Assembly: GCA_000611775.1 (NCBI GenBank) | Contig: KK106981.1 | Location: forward strand, 2,789,211 to 2,853,210 | Origin: Umbilicaria muhlenbergii | Taxonomy: Eukaryota > Ascomycota > Lecanoromycetes > Umbilicariales > Umbilicariaceae | Length of the DNA: 64,000 nt | Direction of reading: 5' to 3' | Shown: positions 17,857-26,559 of the stretch, piece after piece | Layout of the letters: each line of letters opens with the position of its first letter | Position numbering within the stretch: position 1 is the stretch's first letter | Notes under the pieces: generated by a model | Seen by the model: the letters and a program-made list of their open reading frames with translations, nothing else | Database searches by the model: none | What the model was told of the DNA's origin: nothing | Made by a program: the position numbers and the translations under genes

Positions 17857-18279
17857 ATGTGTAAAGGCTTCAACCGCCAATACACCCAATGCGGGCACAT
17901 CAAAGAGTACGTCATCCTCAGCCAGTGTCCCTTCGGCATGACCACCTCCAACCCCCCCTCCCCCGGCACCTGCGACGGTCCCAGACAAGAAATCCTCTAC
18001 ACCGAGATGCTGGAATCCCCCAGTATCTGCCGCGCCTGCTACACCGCAGAAGAAGCATTCATCTTCAGCGTGTACGCAGACGAGATCGAGAACATCAACG
18101 CGAGCATGGACGACATCCGGGAGATCCTGCGGATCGCGCTGGTGTTGGACGACGAAACGCGGAGGGAGTTGGAGGCGGAGCTGGTGCACCTCCAAGAAAG
18201 CTTGGACGACGCGATCGCGGACCGGACTGGCGCGCTGAAGGCCTACCGGAGATCGCAGGGTGTGTGGGGGGACGGCTAG
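17857..18279 (+). CDS. Longer 'MC..CGH' protein with C-terminal helical extension, array copy E
   Basis: A 140-residue intronless product starting MCKGFNRQYTQCGHIKEYV. It keeps the MC...CGH start and a later CRAC (about residue 59), but its spacing differs from copies A-D, and from about residue 75 it continues as a charged, heptad-like helix (DETRRELEAELVHLQESLDD), probably a coiled coil. It has the richest promoter in the array. It looks like the older, full-length family form from which the shorter copies may derive, or a related gene that seeded the array. No enzyme domain recognised; a small metal-binding adaptor is a guess. It is convergent with LYS4. Confidence 0.7.
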   Translation: MCKGFNRQYTQCGHIKEYVILSQCPFGMTTSNPPSPGTCDGPRQEILYTEMLESPSICRACYTAEEAFIFSVYADEIENINASMDDIREILRIALVLDDETRRELEAELVHLQESLDDAIADRTGALKAYRRSQGVWGDG

Positions 18280-18503
18280 ACGAGAGGTAAGTCCATCCAC
18301 GAGCCGCTCAAGGGCTGAAAACCGCGCAGGTTGTTTTCTCTCGGTACGGCTTCGGCTGGCGTTGGAGTAAGGTAAGTCTGGTACGGTAGGTTCGCTTGCG
18401 AGTCGAATCGCACAGATAGAGCAATCGAAACAATTCCCATCCAAAATGTTCCCACTAGTACTATGCACCCATGTGAATTGAACTGTAGGCCCTCTTGTAC
18501 TGG

Positions 18504-20999
18504 TCAATATGTAGAGGCTTCAATCTCTTTCTTCACCCATTTCTCCAACCCACCTCTGGCGATAATCTCCTGCACGTTAGGAGGTAGCTCTCCCACTTTC
18601 TGACTCCACCTTGCCCCGTCTTTGCCCTCTTGAATCTCGACCCTGCTTCGCCTCACATCCCATTTGAACGTCCAGCCAGTCCGACGTGTAAGCTTCCTCT
18701 CTTGACTTGGCGTGTTTTGAGGAGCTGGCGGTGGCGAGTCTAGTGACTCCCAGTTGCCTTTGGGTTCCTTGATGTCTCTCTGTGAAACCTCCGCGGGCGC
18801 ACCTGAGAATGTCTCTCTTAATCTGTGAACAAGTTTGGGTACTTCGACGCCCATTAGTGCATTGTTAATGCTGTTGCGGGAAAAGATGTTGCCAAAGCTG
18901 CCTGCCACTACCAGTGGGATCTTCTTGGCGAGAATCGCTGTAGCCGCCTGCTCTCTTGAGCTTCCGCATCCGAAGTTGAAGCCGGAAACAAGAATATCGC
19001 CTCCTTTGGCTATTGAAGCGAATTCGGTATCGTAGTTCTCCATACAGACTTGCGCCATCTTCTCCACGGTAACATCATCTTGATAGGTATACTTTCCAGG
19101 ATAAATACCATCAGTATTGATGTTGTCGGCATCACAAAAGACGATTTCTCCCTCGACCTTTTCGGGGAATCCAGGGAGCACCTCCGTTAGAGCAGCTTCG
19201 TCCTCTTTTGATGCGGCTTCACCTCCATGTATGTCCTTTTCCGCTGTGCTGACCAAATCGTCCATTTGCCCTATGATTTTCTCAAGCGCTTCTTCCGCGG
19301 TGATCATCCTGTCTTCTTCCCTTATCCCATCGCCTTCGCCTCGGACCACACCCGACCAGCCTTCAGGCCGCTCGTACCACCCTGGGCCGTTAATCTTTCC
19401 AGTCAGAGCGCTTGCAGCTACCACCTCTGGACTTGCCAAATATGCTTTCGCATCTGTGGAACCCATGCGACCCTTGAAGTTGCGATTACTGGCAGAAATT
19501 CCAACCTCTCCAGGTTCAAGCAATCCAGTCCCGAGCCCGATGCATGGCCCGCAACCGGCCGGTAATGGTTGAGCACCAGCTTCTAACATAGCTTGCCAGT
19601 CGCCTGCCTCTTCTGCGGCCAGTTGCTCGGGCGTCGAAGCCGCCGCAATGTAGAAATTGACACCTTCAGCGATCTTAGGGATTTTCCCGCCGTTCGTTTC
19701 TGCAGCATCTTTGAAGACCTTCGCGGCTGCTGCAAGATCGGAAGCACGAGAGTTAGTACACGAGACTAGATATGCCCTGTTAATTTTGATGTCTTGCGCT
19801 GCAAGCTCGTTCAAAGGTGTGGCAACTTTGACCGAATTGGGACCCGAGACATATGGGGAAAGCGTAGAGAGGTCAAGATGTAAATACTTTGCATACTTAG
19901 CACCCTTGTCTGCAGAGAGCTGGTTTGCTAGAAGTTCCTCCACTCGCGGATGCGTAAACCTCTTAATCGTGGACGCTTCGGTGAGTCCAGCATTGTTGTA
20001 TAAAGCGGCCTCTGTAGCTTTGTACCGTAGCCAGCCTGCTAGAACCGAGTCGATTGGGAACAAGCCAGTCAAGGCGCCCCATTCGGTGGTCATGTTTGCA
20101 ATCGCTAACCGGTCATCAACTGGCAAGCTCCTCATCGTTTCCTCCGATCCGATGAACTCAATGGCGTGATTCAACACTTCGTCTTTATTGAAGAGTCCAC
20201 ACAAAGCGACAACCACATCTTTCCCTGTAACGCCCACTGGTAGAATGCCGGTAAAGGTGACTTTGGCGATGGGTGGAATCTGCCACCATGTCCGCCCGGT
20301 CGCCCAGATGCTGGCTGCGTCCGTTCTCACAACTGGTGTACCCAGACAGCCGATTCCTCCGTACATGTTTGTGTGGCTGTCCGAAGCGACCGCCAACGTT
20401 CCAGGCCAAGCGTAACCCTCCTCAACCATAATTTGGTGTCCAATGCCCCTTCCAGCAGGGTAAAAATCGACACCCTGTTTCTTCGCAAACTCCTCAATCT
20501 GTCTGTATTTCTTCAAGTTGGATTCGCTCTTGTTCTGAACATCATGGTCAAGGGTCATCACTATCTGGTTCTTGTCATGAATCTTCGATGCTCCAATGGA
20601 CATGAACTTCAGGGCGACGGGCCACGAGTTGTCGTGTGTCATACAGTGATGTGGTGAGAGGGTGACATAGTCGCCAGACTTGACGAATTTGTCCTTGGAT
20701 AGACCAAGAGAATAACGCTGAACAATCTTCTCTGTAAGGGTCTGGGGTACGCGCGGTGATGTTTTTAGAGAGGACAGGATAGCAGCGGACGAAGGATCTT
20801 CCAGCTGAGAGTGAAAGACCTCTTGACGACGAGCGTTTGACGTCGTATATAACCGCGGCTTGTGATACAGGGCCCTTCTCAATGGCAGAGCCGTGGGTGC
20901 TCGGCATCGAAGCACAAGAGATGCAGTACGCCCCTGAACTCTGTGTTAGCGATTCGACACGGATGGAGATGCCAGGACCGAGAATTTGCTTACCAACAT
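18504..20999 (-). CDS. LYS4: Homoaconitase, mitochondrial
   Basis: Two exons on the minus strand: a 6-nt first exon 20999-20994 (ATG TTG), a 60-nt intron (GTAAGC..TTCAG) and exon 2 at 20933-18504, giving 811 residues. The joined N-terminus [20 protein letters not shown] is a good mitochondrial presequence; without the micro-exon the frame has no ATG in this region. Aconitase-fold signatures are present: [35 protein letters not shown], and the cluster-ligand cysteines in [11 protein letters not shown] and [10 protein letters not shown], with the C-terminal swivel domain ([15 protein letters not shown]). The enzyme converts homocitrate to homoisocitrate via homoaconitate in fungal lysine synthesis. 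It faces SER1 across a short divergent promoter that contains a Gcn4-type site. Confidence 0.95.
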
Positions 21000-21329
21000 G
21001 CTGGGCACTGAGTTGAGAGAAGTTTTCTCAACGATAATGCAGTTTGTGGACTGATGAAGTCAAGAGAGGATCCTCACACCAAATTTGGGGGAGCTCTGAA
21101 AAATAAAGTTTTGGGCAGCCGACGCGGCCGACGTCGGAGCCCTACAGGGCTAAAAAAGAAGCACCGCGGGGCCCCACATCCATAGTGAGTCAGTCAGTCT
21201 GATGATACTTCCAACGCGCGACCTCATCAAGCGCAATCCTGTTTGAATAGGAGACTCCTACTCGTTGATTCCACCCACTTCGGAAGCAGCACTCAACCCC
21301 ACCCAAGGCCACTCGACCCGACCCTCACA
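21000..21329. promoter_or_regulatory. Divergent LYS4-SER1 promoter with a Gcn4/CpcA-type site
   Basis: TGAGTCA at 21186-21192 is the exact core bound by fungal Gcn4/Cpc1/CpcA, the activator of general amino-acid control. It lies between two amino-acid biosynthetic genes read in opposite directions, about 190 bp from the LYS4 start and 140 bp from the SER1 start. A 10-bp palindrome CCGACGTCGG lies about 55 bp to its left. Confidence 0.75.
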
Positions 21330-22637
21330 ATGCCCACCCGCGAAGAAGTATCCTACTTCGGCGCCGGCCCCGCGCCCCTCCCCACCCCCGTCCTCACCGC
21401 CGGCGCCTCCGCCTTCCTCAATTACAACAATACCGGTCTCTCCCTCGCCGAAATCTCCCACCGCTCCCCGACCGCCACCAAGATCCTCAACGACACCAAA
21501 GCCGCGCTGACGGAACTCCTCGACATCCCCGAAGACTATACAATACTGTTCATGCACGGCGGTGGGAGCGGCGAGTTCAGCGCCGTAGTCTTCAACATGG
21601 TAGCGATATGGGTAGAAAAGCGACGACGGGCAGCAGAGCAAGAATGCGGCGGAGACGCAGAAAAGATACTAGAGAGAGTACGGAGAGAAGTACGGGAAGA
21701 CCTCCGGCTAGACTACCTAGTCACCGGCTCCTGGTCCCTAAAAGCCTCCCAAGAAGCCGCCGAACTCCTCGAACCCCTCGGCAAAAACCACATCAACATC
21801 GCCCTCGACGCCCGCCAATCCAACAACGGCAAATTCGGCACCATCCCCGACTCATCTACCTGGACCCTAACCCCCACCCCCGACGACGGCCGCCCCGGCC
21901 CCGCCTTCGTCTACTACTGCGACAACGAAACCGTCGACGGCGTCGAATTCCCCTCCTTCCCCTCCATCCTCGCCCCCTCCTCCCCCCCCTCCTCATCGGA
22001 CCGGTTAATCGTCGCGGACATGTCCTCCAACTTCATCTCGCGCCGCATCGACGTGAGCCAATACGCCGTCATCTTCGGCGGCGCCCAGAAAAACATCGGC
22101 ATCACCGACACCACCCTCGTCATCGTCCGCAACGACCTGCTGGCCCTCCAACCCGCGTCCCCCTTCCTCCACGCCGTGGGCATCTGGTCCCCGCCCACGA
22201 TCCTCAAATGGTCCACCGCCGCCAAGAATAACAGCCTCTACAACACCCTCCCCATCTTCAGCGTCTGGATCGCAGGCGAGGTCATGCGCTCGCTCCTCGC
22301 TGCTTACGGCGCCGCCAAAGTCTCGGGCCAAGAAGCGGTGTCGGCGGAAAAAGCGCGGATTATCTACGAGATCCTGGATCGGAATCCGGAGGTGTATACG
22401 GTGGTGCCGGATAAGAGTGTGCGCAGTCGGATGAATATCTGTTTTCGAGTGTATGGCGGAGATCCCGAGAAGGAGAAGGAGTTTTTGGAGGGAGCGGAAA
22501 AGAGGATGTTGCAGGGGTTGAAGGGGCATCGGAGTGTGGGTGGGATTAGGGCCAGTTGCTATAATGCGGTGCCGGTGGAGAATGTAAGGAAGTTGGCGCT
22601 GTGGTTGGTGGATTTTGCGCAGCCGCCGATGACTTGA
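21330..22637 (+). CDS. SER1: Phosphoserine aminotransferase
   Basis: Intronless, 435 residues from the ATG at 21330 (MPTREEVSYFGAGPAPLPTP); the upstream in-frame extension has no ATG. Class V aminotransferase features include the N-terminal NYNNTGLSLAEISHRS, FMHGGGSGEFSAVVFNM, and the PLP-lysine segment VIFGGAQKNIG (Lys about residue 254), followed by GITDTTLVIVRNDLL and the C-terminal GHRSVGGIRASCYNAVP. It makes 3-phosphoserine from 3-phosphohydroxypyruvate and glutamate (serine synthesis). Residues 100-125 carry a fungal insert rich in Arg/Glu. The coding strand changes from C-rich (21770-22220) to G-rich (22370-22620). It is convergent with the RING-IBR gene. Confidence 0.93.
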   Translation: MPTREEVSYFGAGPAPLPTPVLTAGASAFLNYNNTGLSLAEISHRSPTATKILNDTKAALTELLDIPEDYTILFMHGGGSGEFSAVVFNMVAIWVEKRRRAAEQECGGDAEKILERVRREVREDLRLDYLVTGSWSLKASQEAAELLEPLGKNHINIALDARQSNNGKFGTIPDSSTWTLTPTPDDGRPGPAFVYYCDNETVDGVEFPSFPSILAPSSPPSSSDRLIVADMSSNFISRRIDVSQYAVIFGGAQKNIGITDTTLVIVRNDLLALQPASPFLHAVGIWSPPTILKWSTAAKNNSLYNTLPIFSVWIAGEVMRSLLAAYGAAKVSGQEAVSAEKARIIYEILDRNPEVYTVVPDKSVRSRMNICFRVYGGDPEKEKEFLEGAEKRMLQGLKGHRSVGGIRASCYNAVPVENVRKLALWLVDFAQPPMT

Positions 22638-22948
22638 GTTGGGAGATGTTTGGTTCGGGGGTGGGTGCATGACGGTGGAGTTATGGGCGAGGGCTGGCAA
22701 TGTGCATTAAAAGCAATTGGGTCATTCATGATAGTGAAAGGAGACTTTCAACCAGTCTCGAGTCGCTGGGACGTATATACAGGAAATTTTAAGTTTTGAA
22801 ATGAGCGCACGCCCCTCATCGTAGTGACCGCTGATCTCAATGTTCTTCGCCGTGCTCCATGCTGTGACGCGCAACGACGCCGACGCTATGCAAAATCCGA
22901 GGGCATGTTCGTTCATTGAAGTGTACAATAGACCACGTAGGCCATGGG
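22638..22948. other. Convergent intergenic region SER1 / RING-IBR ligase
   Basis: About 310 bp of 3' flank for both genes. No gene or notable repeat seen. Confidence 0.4.
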
Positions 22949-24811
22949 TCACCGCACAGGTAACTCCCACCACTCCGCATCCCCTCCATCCTCATCGAAC
23001 TCATCACTATCCCACTCATCCTCCTCATCATTCTCCACCAACTGCAAAAACCGCTGCAGCCCCTGTGCCAGCGGCCTCCGATGTACCGGATCCGCAACAG
23101 GCGGAGCCTGACGAGCAGCCGGAGCGGGATTGTGGCGTGGTGCATTTCGAGCGCCCCGTACATTGCGCCTCGGTGCATGACCCGCTCCCCTCGCCGGCGG
23201 GGCAGGAGGAGGAGGCGGTGGTGGTGGGACCGGCACAACCTCATCGTCCTCGTCATCGCTCTCGTCATCGAAATCCAGAACCTCATGCACCCCCCCTGGA
23301 CCCATGACCCCGCCTCCAAACCCAAGCCCCACGCCCTCTCCTCCATCGCCACCTTCCAACTCCCACAGCCGCATATAACAAGGCGATTTCTCGGTATTAA
23401 AATGAATATACGGATTCTCCGCATCGAGCCAAGCGCTGCAGAGGTAGCAGAAATGGGTGTTGCATTTAAAGCAGATCATATGGTTGCAGCCCATAGTCTT
23501 CTGAGCGCGCGCGTCGCAGGTCGGACAGGGTGTGGTGTGCATTTTCATGTAGTCCTCCGACGCCTTTTCTTCGGCTGTGAGTTCGTATTTTCGGCGGGGG
23601 AAGCATTTGGCGAATTCGCCGTGCCAGCCGGCTTTGCAGACTTTGCAGAAGGCGAAGGCGCAGTCTTCGCAGACGGCGAGGCGCTCACTGGGGGGTGGTA
23701 GGGTGTCTTCGCTCGCATTCTTGTCGTAGGTCTGGGGCTCCTCAATGTCGTTTTCTGAGTCCGAGTCTGCAAATTGCGAGAAGTCGCCTGCTTTGGGGTA
23801 TTTCTTTGAACGCGCTGCTCCTTGACACCATTGCCTCGGGCAGTAGACGGTTGTTCGATCCGACTCGAGCATCTTCTTCCGCTTCAACTTGACATATCGC
23901 TGAACTGTTTCCTGCTCAAGCGGGATCTGGAGCAGTTCACTAGGATCCAGCGTCCTGTCTTCTTTCCGCCTCCGCTTTCTCCGTTGTGGCTCTTGCACTG
24001 CTGGTGGAGGATCTGAGCCTTTACCACAATTTGGAGTCAGGCACTTGACATTAGTGATGTCACCCTCGGTTATACAATTGTTGTAGAAGTCTTGCAAACA
24101 TGCCACGCAGAAGACGTGACCGCATAGGAGTAAACGATGGCAGACTGAGCCTTTCTTCGGTTCTAGGCAGACACCACATTCAAACGTCTCTTGCTCGAAC
24201 CTCGCACGCTTCGCCTTAATGTCGAAATCCAGAAGAGCAATTTTCATATCATGTCGGAGCTTCAAGGGCCCCTCCTCATCCGTTATCAAGTCGAATCCTC
24301 CCTCTGCTGCCTGCTGCAGATGATCTATATACGAGTAGACAACCTGGTCCCGACCTATCTCTTCCCATAGTGTGTTGCCAGCCTCTCTGAGCGTTTGTAA
24401 TGTCGGTTCGGGTAGCCATGATGGCTTAGTACGTAGATGAAAGACGGGAGATTTTTCAGTTGGATATCCTTGCGGTAGTTGAATTTGCAGAGTCAGAGGA
24501 GGCAAATGCGAGAGGTAGTACACATCGGGAACAACGTTGTCGGTACCAGGACCATCCGTATCATGCTCACGCCTTCCTGAGGCAACATCGCTGGCTTCGT
24601 CAGAGGTTGGAGGTGTTGGTAGCCCAGCCGGTGGCGCTCCCTCCGCAAGTGGCGGGAATAGAACCGCGAGTGGCTTTGTCGGTGTAACCGCGAGATCGAT
24701 TGTGGCACTGAAGGGATCTGAAGGATCAATGACTAGCTCAGGGAAAATGGCTGCAATCGCCGACAGTTCGACTGCGCGCTCATCGTCCAGAGCGTCAAGG
24801 TCATCGGTCAT
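22949..24811 (-). CDS. ITT1: RWD-RING-IBR-RING E3 ubiquitin ligase (RNF14/Itt1-like)
   Basis: Intronless, 620 residues. An RWD domain occupies about residues 10-165 (DERAVELSAIAAIFPEL ... YLSHLPPLTLQIQLPQGYPT). Then comes an RBR module: RING1 with CGVCLEPKKGS and LLCGHVFCVACLQDFY (from about 210), an IBR with the insert-containing YCPRQWCQGAA and CEDCAFAFCKVCKAGWHG, and RING2 with CPTCDARAQKTMGCNHMICF and CNTHFCYLCSAWL (from about 427), including the catalytic Cys position. This domain order is that of RNF14 in animals and Itt1 in yeast, where Itt1 modulates translation termination. The C-terminal about 110 residues are acidic and Pro/Ala-rich with low complexity, ending EDEWDSDEFDEDGG. Confidence 0.9.
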   Translation of the reverse strand: MTDDLDALDDERAVELSAIAAIFPELVIDPSDPFSATIDLAVTPTKPLAVLFPPLAEGAPPAGLPTPPTSDEASDVASGRREHDTDGPGTDNVVPDVYYLSHLPPLTLQIQLPQGYPTEKSPVFHLRTKPSWLPEPTLQTLREAGNTLWEEIGRDQVVYSYIDHLQQAAEGGFDLITDEEGPLKLRHDMKIALLDFDIKAKRARFEQETFECGVCLEPKKGSVCHRLLLCGHVFCVACLQDFYNNCITEGDITNVKCLTPNCGKGSDPPPAVQEPQRRKRRRKEDRTLDPSELLQIPLEQETVQRYVKLKRKKMLESDRTTVYCPRQWCQGAARSKKYPKAGDFSQFADSDSENDIEEPQTYDKNASEDTLPPPSERLAVCEDCAFAFCKVCKAGWHGEFAKCFPRRKYELTAEEKASEDYMKMHTTPCPTCDARAQKTMGCNHMICFKCNTHFCYLCSAWLDAENPYIHFNTEKSPCYMRLWELEGGDGGEGVGLGFGGGVMGPGGVHEVLDFDDESDDEDDEVVPVPPPPPPPPAPPARGAGHAPRRNVRGARNAPRHNPAPAARQAPPVADPVHRRPLAQGLQRFLQLVENDEEDEWDSDEFDEDGGDAEWWELPVR

Positions 24812-25142
24812 GGTACGCTATGGTGGCGGCGCAATAGCGTGAGAGGATATTGAACCTCTCACTTTTTTGTGGTAAGCTCTAAAAGAACAGGCAAGAGTGG
24901 AGGGTGGAGGTGAGAGTGCGCGCGCCAGGAAGATATTGAAATATTGACAAATCGTCTGACTCACCCTCTCTGTTGAAGTCTGGAAGGTGTCGAAGTCATA
25001 GAACCTGGAGGGCTGCGAGCCTGACAGATCATCCTTGGATTTCGAGAGCCGCTTTTAGGGCCCAAAAGCGGCGACTTCCTTATCATCCCACAGGGTTCTC
25101 TCCCCACCCACTGATAATTGATCCACACCCTCTCCCGCTGAG
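24812..25142. promoter_or_regulatory. Divergent promoter region ITT1-like / CAX4
   Basis: About 330 bp between two start codons facing away from each other. No distinct motif recognised. Confidence 0.45.
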
Positions 25143-25996
25143 ATGGAAGACGCCCCGCTGGCATCGCTGTCTCTGACACACGTCCACTACGTATGTCTCA
25201 CCATTCAACCCAAAGTCCCGACGCCAGCACTAACCACATCCACAGAACCCCTCCGACCCCATCTCCTACCTCTGCGCCTGGCTCGCCCTCGTCCCCCAAG
25301 GCCTCTGCGTCGTCTACATAACCCTAATATGGGCCACGCGGGAAATCGAAATCCTCCTCATGTTCGCCGGGCAAATGGGCTGCGAAGCGCTAAACCTCCT
25401 CCTCAAACGCCTAATCAAAGAGGAGCGTCCGAAACGTAGCCTCACCCCTCTCCCCCCCCCCCGGAGGGCCCAACCCCTACAACAACCCCAGTTGAGAAAC
25501 CAAAGGCTGACAGGTATGAAACAAAACAGAAATGTACGGCAAAGGCTACGGCATGCCCTCCTCGCACGCCCAATTCGCCACCTTCTTCTCCCTCTCCCTG
25601 ACCCTCTTCCTCCTCCTCCGGCACTCCCCTCACCCCTCCGCCACCCACACCCCCACCACCTTCCTCGCGCGCGCCCTCCTCTCCACGCTCGCCTGCCTCT
25701 GCGCCGCCGCCGTCGCAGCCAGCCGCATCTACCTCAACTACCACACCCCGAAACAAGTGCTCGTGGGTTGTGCGGCGGGCGCGGTGTCGGCGGTCGCGTG
25801 GTTCGCGGTGACGGAGGGGGCGAGGCGGACCGGGTGGGTGGAGTGGGGGTTGGATTTGCGGGGGGCGCGGATGGCGAGGATGCGGGATTTGGTTGTGGGG
25901 GAGGATTTGGCGGATGCGGGGTGGGAGCGGTGGGAGGGGGAGAGGAGGAGGAGGAGGGCGGAGAAGGGAAGGAGGACGGTGGAGAAGATGAGGTAG
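25143..25996 (+). CDS. CAX4: Dolichyl pyrophosphate phosphatase (PAP2 family)
   Basis: Three exons, 25143-25190, 25246-25435 and 25530-25996; phases close to give 234 residues. The PAP2 active-site motifs are all visible: KEERPK (motif 1, end of exon 2), YGKGYGMPSSHAQF (motif 2) and SRIYLNYHTPKQVLVG (motif 3), with four or so membrane segments (for example LALVPQGLCVVYITLIWAT and LARALLSTLACLCAAAVAA). Yeast Cax4 hydrolyses dolichyl-PP in the ER lumen to recycle the carrier for N-glycosylation. Intron 2 begins GTAGCC and contains a run of eleven C residues. The last about 200 coding bases are almost entirely G/A-rich and encode an Arg/Glu-rich tail (ERRRRRAEKGRR). Confidence 0.9.
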
Positions 25997-26559
25997 GATG
26001 GGATGGGTGGGGTGGTTGGTGGATCTAAACAGCTTTGGAACTATTTGAAGATACCCATTCCGCGTCATGGTTTCCAGATATTCAAATCTATGCACGTGGG
26101 GCTCGGCCGTTGCAATTGCCATGTCTTACTCAAGTCCGTGGGGAGGATTGCTTGGTGTGATCATCGTCGAAAATGGAGTATTATTCTCTAGCACTAGTGG
26201 TGGCACCAACCTCACCGTCCAGCCGCTGTATAAACTAACATGCAGGTAACGCTTAGCATACCCAGGAACCGCAACCAGAAGGATAATATTCGGTCTGAGT
26301 CCTAAGAGCCTTGGCTGACCGTTAAGATCGGACAGTAGCAATCATCAGGGTACGCCGAGCCGACCTTTCAAAGCGACACGACCGGATAGCACAGGAATCA
26401 GTCACTGAGAAACACATCATCATTTGATGCCCTGCGATGATATTCGTATACACAAAACACAAGTACCACGCATTGCTCTGATGACTCGATGTCCACATCA
26501 CCCGTTTAGCGTGTAGAGGGTGTCAAGCATCCATCTCCCCCTAACATTCACGAAAAGAC
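25997..26559. other. Convergent intergenic region CAX4 / FAR11
   Basis: About 560 bp with no supported gene. Short frames occur on both strands without domain features. No tandem repeat noticed. Confidence 0.4.

Noticed and set aside
18380-18420. Possible tRNA-like stretch (TTCGCTTGCGAGTCGAATCGCA)
   Set aside because: Resembles a T-arm, but no matching acceptor and anticodon arms could be drawn around it.
17833-18507. 224-codon minus-strand frame opposite array copy E
   Set aside because: Shadow of copy E; no homolog-like features, and the plus strand has the family promoter and start.
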